Source: a virus
Reading direction: 5' to 3' (one strand)
Length of the DNA stretch: 26,122 nucleotides
Virus record (IMG/VR): IMGVR_UViG_3300027708_000267
Location: 1-26,122 of that record
Below, piece by piece: positions 15,109-22,693 of this stretch; the first letter of the stretch is position 1; every line of letters starts with the position of its first letter. Made by a program: the position numbers and the translations under genes. Under the pieces are notes generated by a model that saw only the letters and a list, made by a program, of their open reading frames with translations, ran no database searches and was not told the DNA's origin.

Positions 15109-15703
15109 CTTGATTGTACAGATCGTCAACGCTTCCGTTGTTGTCAATTTCAACGTCAAATCGAGTACCTACCCAAGCAGTTTCACTCACATGAACACCT
15201 AGCTCTTTGAGTTTGGTTTGTGCTACCGGATCGCCGTTGTTGGCTTTACCTGCCATAATATACCAGCTGGGTAATTCTCCACGCTTGACCCATACAACTC
15301 GTCCGCCTGCTTGTTTAATACTGGCTATTTCGTTGGGGAAACGGCAATCGCTGATAACAATATTATCTTGACTGGTACGCAGTTTGTTTTCCACACTGGC
15401 AATCCATATATCATCATGAAACCCTCGGCGGCACACTTCTGTACCCCAGAGCTGTAGTACCAATCTAGGAGTTAGGTCAGGCATTCGTAAACGCTCTGCC
15501 CACCAGGGATCCACTTGTTCACGCCATTCACGAGCTTGTTTGGTACGCCCTTCTAGTAGCTCTCGATCCCAATTAAACACAGCCGCCACAGCATCTTTGA
15601 GAGTGCCGGCATAACTGTCACGTCTAAATTCGTGGAAGTTGACCAAATAGTCAGCTATAGTGTCTTTACCGCTACCAATAAATCCGCAGATGCCAATGAT
15701 CAT
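15023..15703 (-). CDS. 1: Deoxynucleoside monophosphate kinase (T4 gp1 type)
   Basis: A P-loop kinase of 226 residues (T4 gp1 is about 241) that phosphorylates dNMPs to dNDPs for phage DNA synthesis. The Walker A motif is GFIGSGKDT at about residues 7-15; then RRDSYAGTLKDAVA, the LLEGRTKQAREWRE lid-like segment, TPRLVLQLWGTEVCRRGF and ISDCRFPNE follow the dNMP-kinase pattern. The last ~25 residues are translated from DNA that also encodes the opposite-strand HNH-like protein. Oddly, the ATG is preceded directly by the T tract of a hairpin (15704-15709), with no Shine-Dalgarno. Weak sigma70-like boxes exist upstream (TATACT at 15718-15723 lies inside the hairpin loop region), but none is convincing. 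Confidence 0.9.
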   Translation of the reverse strand: MIIGICGFIGSGKDTIADYLVNFHEFRRDSYAGTLKDAVAAVFNWDRELLEGRTKQAREWREQVDPWWAERLRMPDLTPRLVLQLWGTEVCRRGFHDDIWIASVENKLRTSQDNIVISDCRFPNEIASIKQAGGRVVWVKRGELPSWYIMAGKANNGDPVAQTKLKELGVHVSETAWVGTRFDVEIDNNGSVDDLYNQVKSLVLLEPLSRPNGIYKPLADSLGILS

Positions 15704-15729
15704 AAAAAAGCCCTTGTAGTATAAGAGCT
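15704..15729 (-). terminator. Terminator-like hairpin abutting the dNMP kinase start codon
   Basis: On the minus strand AGCTCTT pairs with AAGGGCT (one G-T pair, 15723-15729 with 15709-15715) around a 7-nt loop, followed by TTTTTT and then at once the kinase ATG. It should end transcripts from the preceding 133-aa gene. Placed here it could also attenuate kinase expression. Confidence 0.6.
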
Positions 15730-15759
15730 ATTTTTACATATTTTTAATACAAAGTCAAG

Positions 15760-16161
15760 TTATTTTTTGGGTTTGCGGTTAAGTACAATTGGACCTGGAT
15801 TCCGATGTGGGCTGGTTTTGTGTACTTCTATGTGCTCGGAACTTTTGCTAAACGGGACTGGCTGGTCGTATTCTGCCCCAATGGTTTTTAGTGCGCCGTG
15901 TACCATATTATGTTCTTCTTTGGTATAAGGGTGTGCTGTATTGTATTTTTCTACCCAGCTGGCTGGATCCATTTGATCCGAAGTTAGTGCATTGTCTGTC
16001 TGACCATCATGACACCCTGCCGCCATCATGACGCGATTCAGATGGTTAGTACGATCATACCCTCCATTGTCACGCATACGTGTAATACCAGTACTGGCAT
16101 CCGCAACGCCCCTGGGCAAGTTGCCTTTGCGATCTTCAATAATAACCTCTGTAATTTTCAT
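15760..16161 (-). CDS. Small conserved phage protein of unknown function, 133 aa
   Basis: Starts MKITEVIIEDRKGNLPRG. The middle contains NHLNRVMMAAGCHDG and MDPASWVEKYNTAHPYTKEE, then a short helix ending in KTIGAEY; the C-terminus is basic and Pro-rich. From memory, a family of small aquatic-phage proteins shares this plan (a start like MKI-E, a Tyr/Arg/Gly-Met segment, an Asp-rich loop and a PYT-EE helix), and no function is known. The gene begins 7 nt after the gp13 stop without an obvious Shine-Dalgarno, so it is probably read from the gp13 transcript. A terminator-like hairpin follows it. Confidence 0.75.
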   Translation of the reverse strand: MKITEVIIEDRKGNLPRGVADASTGITRMRDNGGYDRTNHLNRVMMAAGCHDGQTDNALTSDQMDPASWVEKYNTAHPYTKEEHNMVHGALKTIGAEYDQPVPFSKSSEHIEVHKTSPHRNPGPIVLNRKPKK

Positions 16162-16168
16162 GATATGC

Positions 16169-17125
16169 TTATCCCGTTATCCAGGTCAATGGTTGACTAC
16201 CATCCACGTACTGTTTCAAATCGTCTTCTAATTTTTCCATTTCGACTTGTGCTTCGTTCTTTAGTGCGTCGCCGTTTAGACTTGCGCCGCCTTGTGGACC
16301 GGCAATTTGATTGAACTTGCTACGTGCTTCTCCTAGAATACGTTTGCAGAAACTGTAGGCATAGTCCTGTATCCAAGGAAAAGCATAGGTGTCATTGAAG
16401 ATCATTTGATCAGGTTTGGTATTGAAAATATGCAGTAGCACACTTTCTTGTTGAGACTGGTCTGGGTTTGCACCTTGAAAAGGCATCTTGCGTACCAGTG
16501 TGAGTTTTTTTGTAACTGGATTAAATGTAAAGTTCATGTAGCCACCAAACATACGCATGGCCAACTTTTGATAGTCAACAAATAGTTCGTAGTTTGTTAA
16601 TCCACCAACACGACCTGCAGTCAGCATATAAGTGTTTAGGTAGCCACTTGCAAATGGTTCAAATTGGCTGGCTGTTGTGCCTGTAACGCTACCAATACCA
16701 CGACGGTGAATAGCCTTAACAGTTTGAATTTCTTTAGGCAGTATGTATTCTTGTGTTTCGGGTTCTAGCTTCAAGAACGCATACGATTCTTCAGTGGAGT
16801 TTTGTGCTTTTTGACGATACTTGATCAGGGCTTGATTGATGCCCATTTCGTAGTGTTCTTTTTCTAGTTCAACATCAACAATACCATCGCCTAGACGCAT
16901 ACGTATGTAATCAATGATACTGGCTCGCATCGAATCTGTGGTATTACCATAGGTCCAGTTGGGATCAGTGACACCGGGATTTGTAATTGTGGGATTGCCA
17001 TTGAATGCAATGTGAGCGCCCGACTGAGAACCGGTATTTGCGTCAAACAGGCTCTTAGCGTTTATGTTGTTCTGAGCATCAAACCCAGGCTCTGTTGTTA
17101 CTGCATTAGTGAATGGTGTGGCCAT
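16169..17125 (-). CDS. 13: Neck protein (T4 gp13 family)
   Basis: gp13 is part of the head-tail connector added after packaging. The 318-residue protein (T4 gp13 about 309) has the family's recognisable run: IDYIRMRLGDGIVDVELEKE, MGINQALIKYRQ, EESYAFLKLEPETQEYILP, then FGGYMNFTFNPVTKKLTLVR and a C-terminal helical part around YAYSFCKRILGEARSKF. About 60 N-terminal residues are low-complexity. The longer frame starting at TTG 17128 is less likely: ATG at 17125 has GGAG at a 6-nt spacing. AATAAATA with the extended ACT lies 19 nt upstream. In T4 the gene is followed by 14 and 15; here those lie on the opposite strand about 1.9 kb away. Confidence 0.85.
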   Translation of the reverse strand: MATPFTNAVTTEPGFDAQNNINAKSLFDANTGSQSGAHIAFNGNPTITNPGVTDPNWTYGNTTDSMRASIIDYIRMRLGDGIVDVELEKEHYEMGINQALIKYRQKAQNSTEESYAFLKLEPETQEYILPKEIQTVKAIHRRGIGSVTGTTASQFEPFASGYLNTYMLTAGRVGGLTNYELFVDYQKLAMRMFGGYMNFTFNPVTKKLTLVRKMPFQGANPDQSQQESVLLHIFNTKPDQMIFNDTYAFPWIQDYAYSFCKRILGEARSKFNQIAGPQGGASLNGDALKNEAQVEMEKLEDDLKQYVDGSQPLTWITG

Positions 17126-17144
17126 CAATTACTCCGTTATACAG

Positions 17145-17152
17145 TATTTATT
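17145..17152 (-). promoter_or_regulatory. T4-type late promoter element before gp13
   Basis: AATAAATACT on the minus strand, 19 nt upstream of the ATG at 17125, with CGGAGTAA as Shine-Dalgarno. It lets gp13 be expressed late, independently of the exonuclease promoter upstream. Confidence 0.65.
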
Positions 17153-17176
17153 CCATATAACGTAGTATGGCTCAGA

Positions 17177-18346
17177 TTAGGCTGTGCGTAATAGTACCAC
17201 GTCAGCACTTATACGGCCGTTTAGTTTGGTTTCTGTTGCTTTAATTTCTTCAATAAACTTGCGTAACTGCACCTTGGTAGCCTTGGCAAACTCCTTGAGC
17301 TTTTCTTCTGGTTTGCGTAGTGTTTTTGTTACACTTTTGAACTCATCATATCCAACAATCGTGGTTCCTTTGACACCCAAAGGACCTCTAATACTGTCGG
17401 CCACATACTTGCCCAGTTTTCGTGTTTTACTGTTGTATACCCATAGCTCTTGAGCACCAATGATGTCAACTGGATTCACACTTACCAGTCTCAGCACTTT
17501 ATCTTCTTTTGCGTATTTGAGTTTGCTAACCACTTTTTCTTTGCTCACACTCTTAGGGGCACGTACTTTCTTGGTAGCTTTTTTAACACCACGATATTGA
17601 ATAATGTCGTTTAAGATTTGATCAAGGAACACAAAGAATCGCTTGAAGTCCGCAGATTTAAGATGGCTGTAACCTTCAACCAATTGCGGATCTTGTTTTT
17701 CATAAGCGGCCTTGAGTTCATCAAATCTTTTCTGATACACTTCTTCGTATTTGCTCAATTGACTTTGCGGTACATTGTTGGTAACTAAAAAATCATAACA
17801 TTTGAATTGGTACTTGGGGTTCATCATAAACTCGTCGTAGTGTCCTTCAAGTTCGCCAATGGTATCTGCAGTTTTTTCATTCATACGGTCCTGTATTGTA
17901 GGAACGTATGCTTTGGGAGTATCTACAACTGCTTCTTCAACTTCGTCGGCTGTGCTGTTGATCGCCTTGGCTATAGATTCTTTGACATATGATAATGACC
18001 TGGGCTTAAATGGCATACCTTGACGATGTGCCATAATTAGGCTACAGGCTGTCATTTCAATTGCACGATCTGGACTACGCTGGAATGTTTTAACATCAGC
18101 GGCAGTAAACCCATTTTCGGGTTTCTTCATCCAGTCAATCACATACTTCTTGCAATCTTTTTGATTGTAAAAATAATTGTAGTAATAAAATGCACGACGC
18201 AGGTGATGATCAAAGGTAGCATCATCAAAGCCAAGTGCTCGTTCTGTGTCCCATACTGGCTCTTCACCTGTGTACTTTTCATCAACCATCAGGGGGTTGC
18301 GTTGTACTTTAACTTTTGATCGTACTGTTTTACCGTTGAGCTTCAT
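17177..18346 (-). CDS. Conserved phage protein of unknown function, 389 aa
   Basis: A soluble, Lys-rich protein. The N-terminal half is helical and contains HHLRRAFYYYNYFYNQKDCK and RAIEMTACSLIMAHRQG. The middle has a long charged helix and a basic KKATKKVRAPKS stretch. The C-terminal third has a beta-rich domain: VNPVDIIGAQELWVYNSKTR, GVKGTTIVGYDEFKS and KTLRKPEEKLKEF. From memory this C-terminal pattern recurs in aquatic T4-like phages next to gp13, with no assigned function; nucleic-acid binding is a guess from the charge. The ATG lies inside the end of the exonuclease gene (17-nt overlap) with AAGGA at the right distance, so the two are probably translationally coupled and made together. 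Confidence 0.82.
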   Translation of the reverse strand: MKLNGKTVRSKVKVQRNPLMVDEKYTGEEPVWDTERALGFDDATFDHHLRRAFYYYNYFYNQKDCKKYVIDWMKKPENGFTAADVKTFQRSPDRAIEMTACSLIMAHRQGMPFKPRSLSYVKESIAKAINSTADEVEEAVVDTPKAYVPTIQDRMNEKTADTIGELEGHYDEFMMNPKYQFKCYDFLVTNNVPQSQLSKYEEVYQKRFDELKAAYEKQDPQLVEGYSHLKSADFKRFFVFLDQILNDIIQYRGVKKATKKVRAPKSVSKEKVVSKLKYAKEDKVLRLVSVNPVDIIGAQELWVYNSKTRKLGKYVADSIRGPLGVKGTTIVGYDEFKSVTKTLRKPEEKLKEFAKATKVQLRKFIEEIKATETKLNGRISADVVLLRTA

Positions 18347-18845
18347 GTCTTTCCTTTACCAAAGGTTTATATGCAAATCTATTTCCGTGGGCATCATACA
18401 ATGCCATGTGCTGTCGCCAGCCAATTGTGTCCCGCTCCATCCAAAACCAATCCAGTGCTTGTTTATCCAAGTCACCCCAGATGTTTTTTGCCTGTATGTT
18501 GTCAAACAATTCTTCCTCAGGTAGCAATAATAGCATACGAGCCATCAATGCCCAATCTGTATTGTAGTCAAAACAGATAGTGACTACATCATGCGGGTTA
18601 TTGTAAAACTTTAACCATTCATTGAGTTTTTTAGCAATACCAAAATAGTTATCTACTACACGATTATGATGCTTGCCCAACAAAGGAAGTACTACATCCA
18701 GAACAAATTGGCTACAAGCCTCTCTTCTAAATTGCGTACTTTCTGCGTAGAATTCCCTGCCGTTTTCGTCAACTAGTCCAATAGAGATTAGGTCGCACTC
18801 GCTCTCGGGGAAATCTGTGAATTCTGTATCCAAAAATATCAACAT
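18330..18845 (-). CDS. DEDDh 3'-5' exonuclease, Rv2179c-like (probable exoribonuclease)
   Basis: A compact 171-residue nuclease. All catalytic positions are visible: D6 and E8 in LDTEFTD, D93/D97 in FDYNTDW, and H146 with D151 in HMALYDA (the H-x4-D of the DEDDh type). Starting at MLIFLDTEF and lacking extra domains, it resembles the Rv2179c-like exoribonuclease group found in bacteria and T4-like phages, which trims RNA 3' ends. DNA as substrate cannot be excluded. It is unusual in having a near-consensus host-type promoter (TTGACA, 17 nt, TATACT) whose predicted start falls at the ATG, so early expression and a nearly leaderless mRNA are likely. A perfect inverted repeat overlaps the -35 box. 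Confidence 0.85.
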   Translation of the reverse strand: MLIFLDTEFTDFPESECDLISIGLVDENGREFYAESTQFRREACSQFVLDVVLPLLGKHHNRVVDNYFGIAKKLNEWLKFYNNPHDVVTICFDYNTDWALMARMLLLLPEEELFDNIQAKNIWGDLDKQALDWFWMERDTIGWRQHMALYDAHGNRFAYKPLVKERHEAQR

Positions 18846-18850
18846 AAGCT

Positions 18851-18879
18851 AGTATAGCATTTTGGTATTTATTTGTCAA
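18851..18879 (-). promoter_or_regulatory. Strong sigma70-type promoter of the exonuclease gene
   Basis: TTGACA (18874-18879), a 17-nt spacer and TATACT (18851-18856) on the minus strand. The expected start is about 18844, at the ATG. An AATAAATA late-type word (18866-18873) lies in the spacer, so the same site might also be used late. Confidence 0.75.
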
Positions 18880-18891
18880 CCAGACTGGTTG
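18877..18891. promoter_or_regulatory. Operator-like inverted repeat overlapping the -35 box
   Basis: CAACCA, GAC, TGGTTG: a perfect 6-3-6 inverted repeat, three bases of which fall inside the TTGACA box. This is a typical position for a repressor, but an RNA hairpin is impossible for the minus transcript because it lies upstream of the start. The factor is unknown. Confidence 0.4.
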
Positions 18892-18961
18892 TGGCAAAAT
18901 CAAGTATTGTTCTAGGTTATTTACTGCATTATATATTAAAACAATTTATGGGTCAACCTGC
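18892..18961. other. AT-rich part of the divergent intergenic region
   Basis: About 70 bp between the operator-like repeat and the plus-strand late element. It is AT-rich, with stretches such as TTATATATTAAAAC, and has no open frame or hairpin that I can support. It may be a promoter upstream region. Confidence 0.4.
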
Positions 18962-18969
18962 GATAAATA
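18962..18969 (+). promoter_or_regulatory. T4-type late promoter element before the gp14-like gene
   Basis: GATAAATACT on the plus strand, 22 nt before the ATG at 18992, with AGGA in between. It should drive the three-gene plus-strand unit gp14-like, gp15 and Nudix. Confidence 0.7.
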
Positions 18970-18991
18970 CTACAACTAACAGGATTCACTT

Positions 18992-20161
18992 ATGGCACGT
19001 TTAAGTCTCTGGAAAGACGGCAAACACTCAAATGATTACAAGTTTTTTGATCGTAGGATCAGTGAAATGTTTACCATCGGCGGTACGGGCATACTGTTAA
19101 ACAAATACATAGGTCCTATCAAGCAAACTGGTAGCACAGATGCCACTATACCCGATTACCTAAATCAAAGCGAAAAGAACATCGAAGACTTGCTGTGGCT
19201 GGAAAACCGTGACCGCAAGTACGACACTGAAGTGTACAAAATGCGTGGCATATATCAACGTGCCGATCAAGATTTTGATCTTAGCCAATTTGGCTTATTC
19301 TTACAAACCGGAACTATCTTTATGGTATTCCACTTGCGTGACATGGTTGACCAAATTGGTCGCAAACTAATTGCCGGCGACGTAATCGAACTAGAGCACT
19401 TAAAAGACTACGATGGATTAAATGAAGATGTGCCTGCCGCATTAAAACGTTTCTATAGTGTCAGTGATGCTAGTTTTGCAAGTGAAGGTTTTAGTCCAAC
19501 ATGGTGGCCACACTTGTGGCGAGTCAAACTCAATCCGCTAGTGGACAGTCAAGAATACAAAGATATTTTGGACAACCTCAAGGCAGGACCTGCAACCGAT
19601 AAACCGGTAGGACAAATTTTAAGCACATACAATACATACCTAGACATCAACCGGGCTATTATTGCTCAAGCCGAGCTCAATGTTCCTAAATCTGGATTTG
19701 ATACTTCGTCTTTGTTTACCTTACCGACCAACGAAGCCGGTAATCAAGTTGCTACCCCAATACAGGCCGATAATAATATTCTCACAGCCGACAACAGCAA
19801 TATCACAGCAGACGAAGGTGTTGCAAGTCCAAAGAGCAAGGTCAAAGGATATTTAACCGGCGACGGTGTGGCACCAAACAGTATTGTAACCGGTGCCGGT
19901 GTTGCTTTCCCAGAAAGCCCAAGTCAAGGAGATTATTTCTTGCGATTAGACTACTTGCCAAATCGTCTATTCCGTTTTGGTGGATACAACTGGAGCAAGG
20001 TCGAAGATGCTGTACGCACCAACTTGACTCCTGGAGCAGATAATAAAACGCAGAAGTCGGGCTTCGTAAATAACACTAACACCTACAAAGACGCCGCAGG
20101 TAATACCCACAACGAGCGTCAAAGTTTAAGTAAAGTACTCACACCCAAGGCAGATAATTAA
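18992..20161 (+). CDS. Virion structural protein, probable neck protein (gp14-like)
   Basis: A 389-residue protein starting MARLSLWKDGKHSNDYKFFD. Conserved-looking segments are DLLWLENRDRKYDTEVYKMRG, DFDLSQFGLFLQTGTIF, a GRKLIAGDVIELEHL loop and PTWWPHLWRVKLNPLVDSQE, then a low-complexity stretch and a small C-terminal module GDYFLRLDYLPNRLFRFGGY. Aquatic T4-like phages carry such a protein next to gp15; I equate it with neck protein gp14 mainly because T4 order is 13-14-15 and the gene ends on gp15's start (TAATG). It is longer than T4 gp14 (about 256), so a different connector or head-tail protein is possible. It has an AGGA Shine-Dalgarno and its own late element. Confidence 0.65.
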   Translation: MARLSLWKDGKHSNDYKFFDRRISEMFTIGGTGILLNKYIGPIKQTGSTDATIPDYLNQSEKNIEDLLWLENRDRKYDTEVYKMRGIYQRADQDFDLSQFGLFLQTGTIFMVFHLRDMVDQIGRKLIAGDVIELEHLKDYDGLNEDVPAALKRFYSVSDASFASEGFSPTWWPHLWRVKLNPLVDSQEYKDILDNLKAGPATDKPVGQILSTYNTYLDINRAIIAQAELNVPKSGFDTSSLFTLPTNEAGNQVATPIQADNNILTADNSNITADEGVASPKSKVKGYLTGDGVAPNSIVTGAGVAFPESPSQGDYFLRLDYLPNRLFRFGGYNWSKVEDAVRTNLTPGADNKTQKSGFVNNTNTYKDAAGNTHNERQSLSKVLTPKADN

Positions 20162-21516
20162 TGTCAGTAGTTCAATTCAATTACGATGGCCAAATACGTA
20201 AATTTATAATACAATTTATACGTATGGTTTCTAATTTCCAGGTTCAATTTGGAAAAGACAGTGACGGTAATCGCACACTACAAACTGTGCCTGTGTATTA
20301 CGGTGACCCCGGTCGTCAAGCCAGTATTATCTTAAAGAACAATAGTGAAAACACTTTGAGTTCTGTTCCGGCAATGGCCGCATACATATCCGGATTTCAA
20401 TACGATCGAGATCGACTACAAAACCCCTACCACGAAAGTACAATGCGTTTCCGTGAACAAATATACGATCAAGATTCACAGGCCTATACCGGACAACAGG
20501 ATGGAATTTATACTGTAGAACGCCTGATGCCTGCGCCATATAAGTTAACAATTAAACTAGATATATGGACAAGTAACACAGACCAAAAGCATCAAATATT
20601 AGAACAGCTGACTCCGTTGTTTAATCCAAGCATGGAAATTCAAAGCAACGATAACTACATTGATTGGACCAGTTTAAGTGCTGTATTGTTAACTGATGTA
20701 ACCTATAGTAGTCGTGCTGTTCCGCAAAGTGGCGAAGAAAGTATTGACATAGCTACAATGACTTTTGAGTTGCCAATTTGGATTACATTGCCAGCTAAGG
20801 TTAAAAAGATGGGCGTAGTTGCACAAATTATTGCCAACATGCACAACGTCGATGGCGACTTGAATCCAGAGATTATCTACAGCCAACCAAGCAGTCAACA
20901 AAGATTTACACCAATGAATTATGGTCTAGTCTGGGTTGGCAATACATTGACCTTGTACAAGAATGCCGCACAATACGGAGTGCCAACTGCATGGACACAG
21001 GTAGTTGCGTTATTTGGAACATTAACAAATGGTATTAGTCAGATGCGCTTGACATTTGAATACCCAGATGGCACACATGAAATTGCAGGTACTGTTGCTT
21101 ATAACCCAACTGATGACACCCAGCTATTGTTTACAGCTTTTCCCGAAACATTGCCGGCAAATACACTAAGAGCGGTTGACGCTATTATTGATCCAATGAA
21201 TGTTACCATAGATAGTAGCATACTAACTCCTACCAATGGAGCTCGATATTTGATTTTAAATCCAATCGGTGATGCCAACAGTGATAGTTCTATTGCATGG
21301 GCAGGGGCGGCTGGCACCAACTTGATTGCTCGAGCCAACGATATAATTGAATGGAATGGGTCGTATTGGCATGTGTCTTTTGAAAGCGGCAATAATCCTT
21401 TGGTACAGTACGTTACCAATACCAAAACTCTTGTGCAATATCGCTGGACCAGCGGCACCTGGGTTAAAAGTTACGAAGGTGAATACTCTGCAGGTTCCTG
21501 GAGCCTGGTACTGTAA
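20161..21516 (+). CDS. 15: Tail sheath stabiliser / tail completion protein (T4 gp15/gp3 family), C-terminally extended
   Basis: This protein caps the tail and locks the last sheath ring before head joining. The first ~225 residues match the family: FNYDGQIRKFIIQFIRMVSN, VPVYYGDPGRQASIILKNNS, YTVERLMPAPYKLTIKLDIW, TSNTDQKHQILEQLTPLFNP, NYIDWTSLSAVLLTDVTYSS, then IDIATMTFELPIWITLPAKV. T4 gp15 has about 272 residues; here some 200 more follow, beta-rich with WNGSYWHVSF and YRWTSGTWVKSY, like surface modules. The ATG overlaps the preceding stop (TAATG), and the stop overlaps the Nudix start the same way, so translation is probably coupled. gp3 and gp15 are homologous; choosing gp15 rests on the neighbour. 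Confidence 0.85.
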   Translation: MSVVQFNYDGQIRKFIIQFIRMVSNFQVQFGKDSDGNRTLQTVPVYYGDPGRQASIILKNNSENTLSSVPAMAAYISGFQYDRDRLQNPYHESTMRFREQIYDQDSQAYTGQQDGIYTVERLMPAPYKLTIKLDIWTSNTDQKHQILEQLTPLFNPSMEIQSNDNYIDWTSLSAVLLTDVTYSSRAVPQSGEESIDIATMTFELPIWITLPAKVKKMGVVAQIIANMHNVDGDLNPEIIYSQPSSQQRFTPMNYGLVWVGNTLTLYKNAAQYGVPTAWTQVVALFGTLTNGISQMRLTFEYPDGTHEIAGTVAYNPTDDTQLLFTAFPETLPANTLRAVDAIIDPMNVTIDSSILTPTNGARYLILNPIGDANSDSSIAWAGAAGTNLIARANDIIEWNGSYWHVSFESGNNPLVQYVTNTKTLVQYRWTSGTWVKSYEGEYSAGSWSLVL

Positions 21517-21947
21517 TGGCCGACACTCATACAGAAGGCTGCGGCGCATTGGTTTACGCCAAGTCAACTAATCGATATCTTTTTTTACTACGAGATAAAT
21601 CTAAACACTCAGGTAGCTGGGGAATAGTAGGTGGAAAAATTGAGTCAGGTGAAACTGTAACTCAGGGCTTGGTGCGTGAAATACGTGAAGAAATTGGTGT
21701 TGACTTTTCTAAGAAAAAATTTATTCCCTTAGAAACATTTACCGCAGACAATCGCAAATTTGCTTACTACACATTCTTGGTAAGTGTAGATGAAGAATTT
21801 GTTCCTACATTAAATAACGAACACCGTGGATATTGTTGGGTAAATCTAGATGACTACCCAAGACCCTTGCACCCAGGTCTGTGGCGTAGTTTTAATTTTG
21901 ATATTGTGCGTAAGAAAATAAAGACCCTAGAGTCTATATTGAATTAA
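21516..21947 (+). CDS. Nudix hydrolase
   Basis: A 143-residue protein with a perfect Nudix box: G40, E46, then REIREEIGV at 54-62 (the G-x5-E-x7-REUxEExGU pattern), preceded by the WGIVGGK strand. Nudix enzymes hydrolyse nucleoside diphosphates linked to another group, such as damaged dNTPs, NAD-type compounds or RNA caps; the substrate cannot be read from the box. T4 has a Nudix protein (NudE), but this one is not clearly its orthologue. It is translationally coupled to gp15 (TAATG), which is an odd partner for an enzyme and means it is made late. Its stop codon overlaps that of the convergent gene through TTAA at 21944-21947. Confidence 0.9.
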   Translation: MADTHTEGCGALVYAKSTNRYLFLLRDKSKHSGSWGIVGGKIESGETVTQGLVREIREEIGVDFSKKKFIPLETFTADNRKFAYYTFLVSVDEEFVPTLNNEHRGYCWVNLDDYPRPLHPGLWRSFNFDIVRKKIKTLESILN

Positions 21948-22684
21948 CCAATGTCGGCTTCTAGTACAAAGTCTCTATGATTGATTTGACGGAAGTTTGG
22001 CTTGCTGTCAAACATATCATGTACATACCATTTTTCTGTTGGCATAATGCTTACAAATTCCACGTCAGGATATGTGTCCATTACTGTGCTCAATGACAAA
22101 TTCCAAAACGTTTCATTTTGATCGTCTGTAGACGCTGGGTATCCGTTGGTGTTTTTATACACATTGTTGATATTACCAGCAACATCGTACCCGTCGAATC
22201 CCATCAAGAATACTTTTTTGTGTCCATCAAAGCAGGCCAAGTAAACTGCTAGAGAACCGGCATCAAATGCTATGTTTTGTGGCACAAGGTAAAACTTGCC
22301 TGGATAATCAATCACGTGCTGACCGTTTGCGTAAACAATACCATTGTCAGAGTAGCCGGACTCAGCAATTTCTTTAACAATTTCGTTGCCTACTGCAATC
22401 AAAAAATCAGGAGTAAAGTCTCTGTACAATGCATTGCAACCGTATGTTTGCAATCTGTTTGCACCAAATAGACCACCTTTGTGATTGGCAATATGTGTTA
22501 GATCAAATTCTAAACGTGTTTCACCGTTGCCAATTACTAGGGCATGTGTGGTTGTGTAGGTGTTGAAAACTTGATTGGGAACCATTTCTGTTGTTGGATT
22601 CCATTCTCCATTTTCGTATGTCAATTGTGTAATAACATTTTCACCTGGATAAGAACTACGATAAAGTTGTTTTAATTTTTGCAT
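21944..22684 (-). CDS. Rossmann-like protein resembling the DUF115 group; function unknown
   Basis: A 246-residue protein. The motif THALVIGNGETRLEFDL (about 46-62), then YGCNALYRDFTPDFLIAVG (about 81-99) and KKVFLMGFDGYD (about 155-166), resembles phage proteins related to DUF115/MptE-like or glycosyltransferase-like folds, where a glycine loop binds a nucleotide and Gly-Cys-Asn-Ala follows. A role in modifying fibres or host surface glycans is attractive because it follows three fibre genes, but it is an inference. A short AGGT ribosome site precedes the ATG, 7 nt after the upstream stop codon, so it is probably on the fibre transcript. Confidence 0.6.
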   Translation of the reverse strand: MQKLKQLYRSSYPGENVITQLTYENGEWNPTTEMVPNQVFNTYTTTHALVIGNGETRLEFDLTHIANHKGGLFGANRLQTYGCNALYRDFTPDFLIAVGNEIVKEIAESGYSDNGIVYANGQHVIDYPGKFYLVPQNIAFDAGSLAVYLACFDGHKKVFLMGFDGYDVAGNINNVYKNTNGYPASTDDQNETFWNLSLSTVMDTYPDVEFVSIMPTEKWYVHDMFDSKPNFRQINHRDFVLEADIG

Positions 22685-22693
22685 TTTGTTTAC

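Noticed and set aside
15730-15758. TTGACT-16-TAAAAA as a promoter for the dNMP kinase
   Set aside because: The -10 box matches only four of six bases and transcription would have to pass the hairpin before the ATG; too weak to annotate.
17126-17128. TTG start for gp13
   Set aside because: The GGAG ribosome site is only 3 nt from TTG but 6 nt from the next ATG, which is the better start.
17155-17172. CCATA/TATGG inverted repeat after the 389-aa gene
   Set aside because: Only 5 bp of stem with a long loop and no T tract; not supportable as a terminator.
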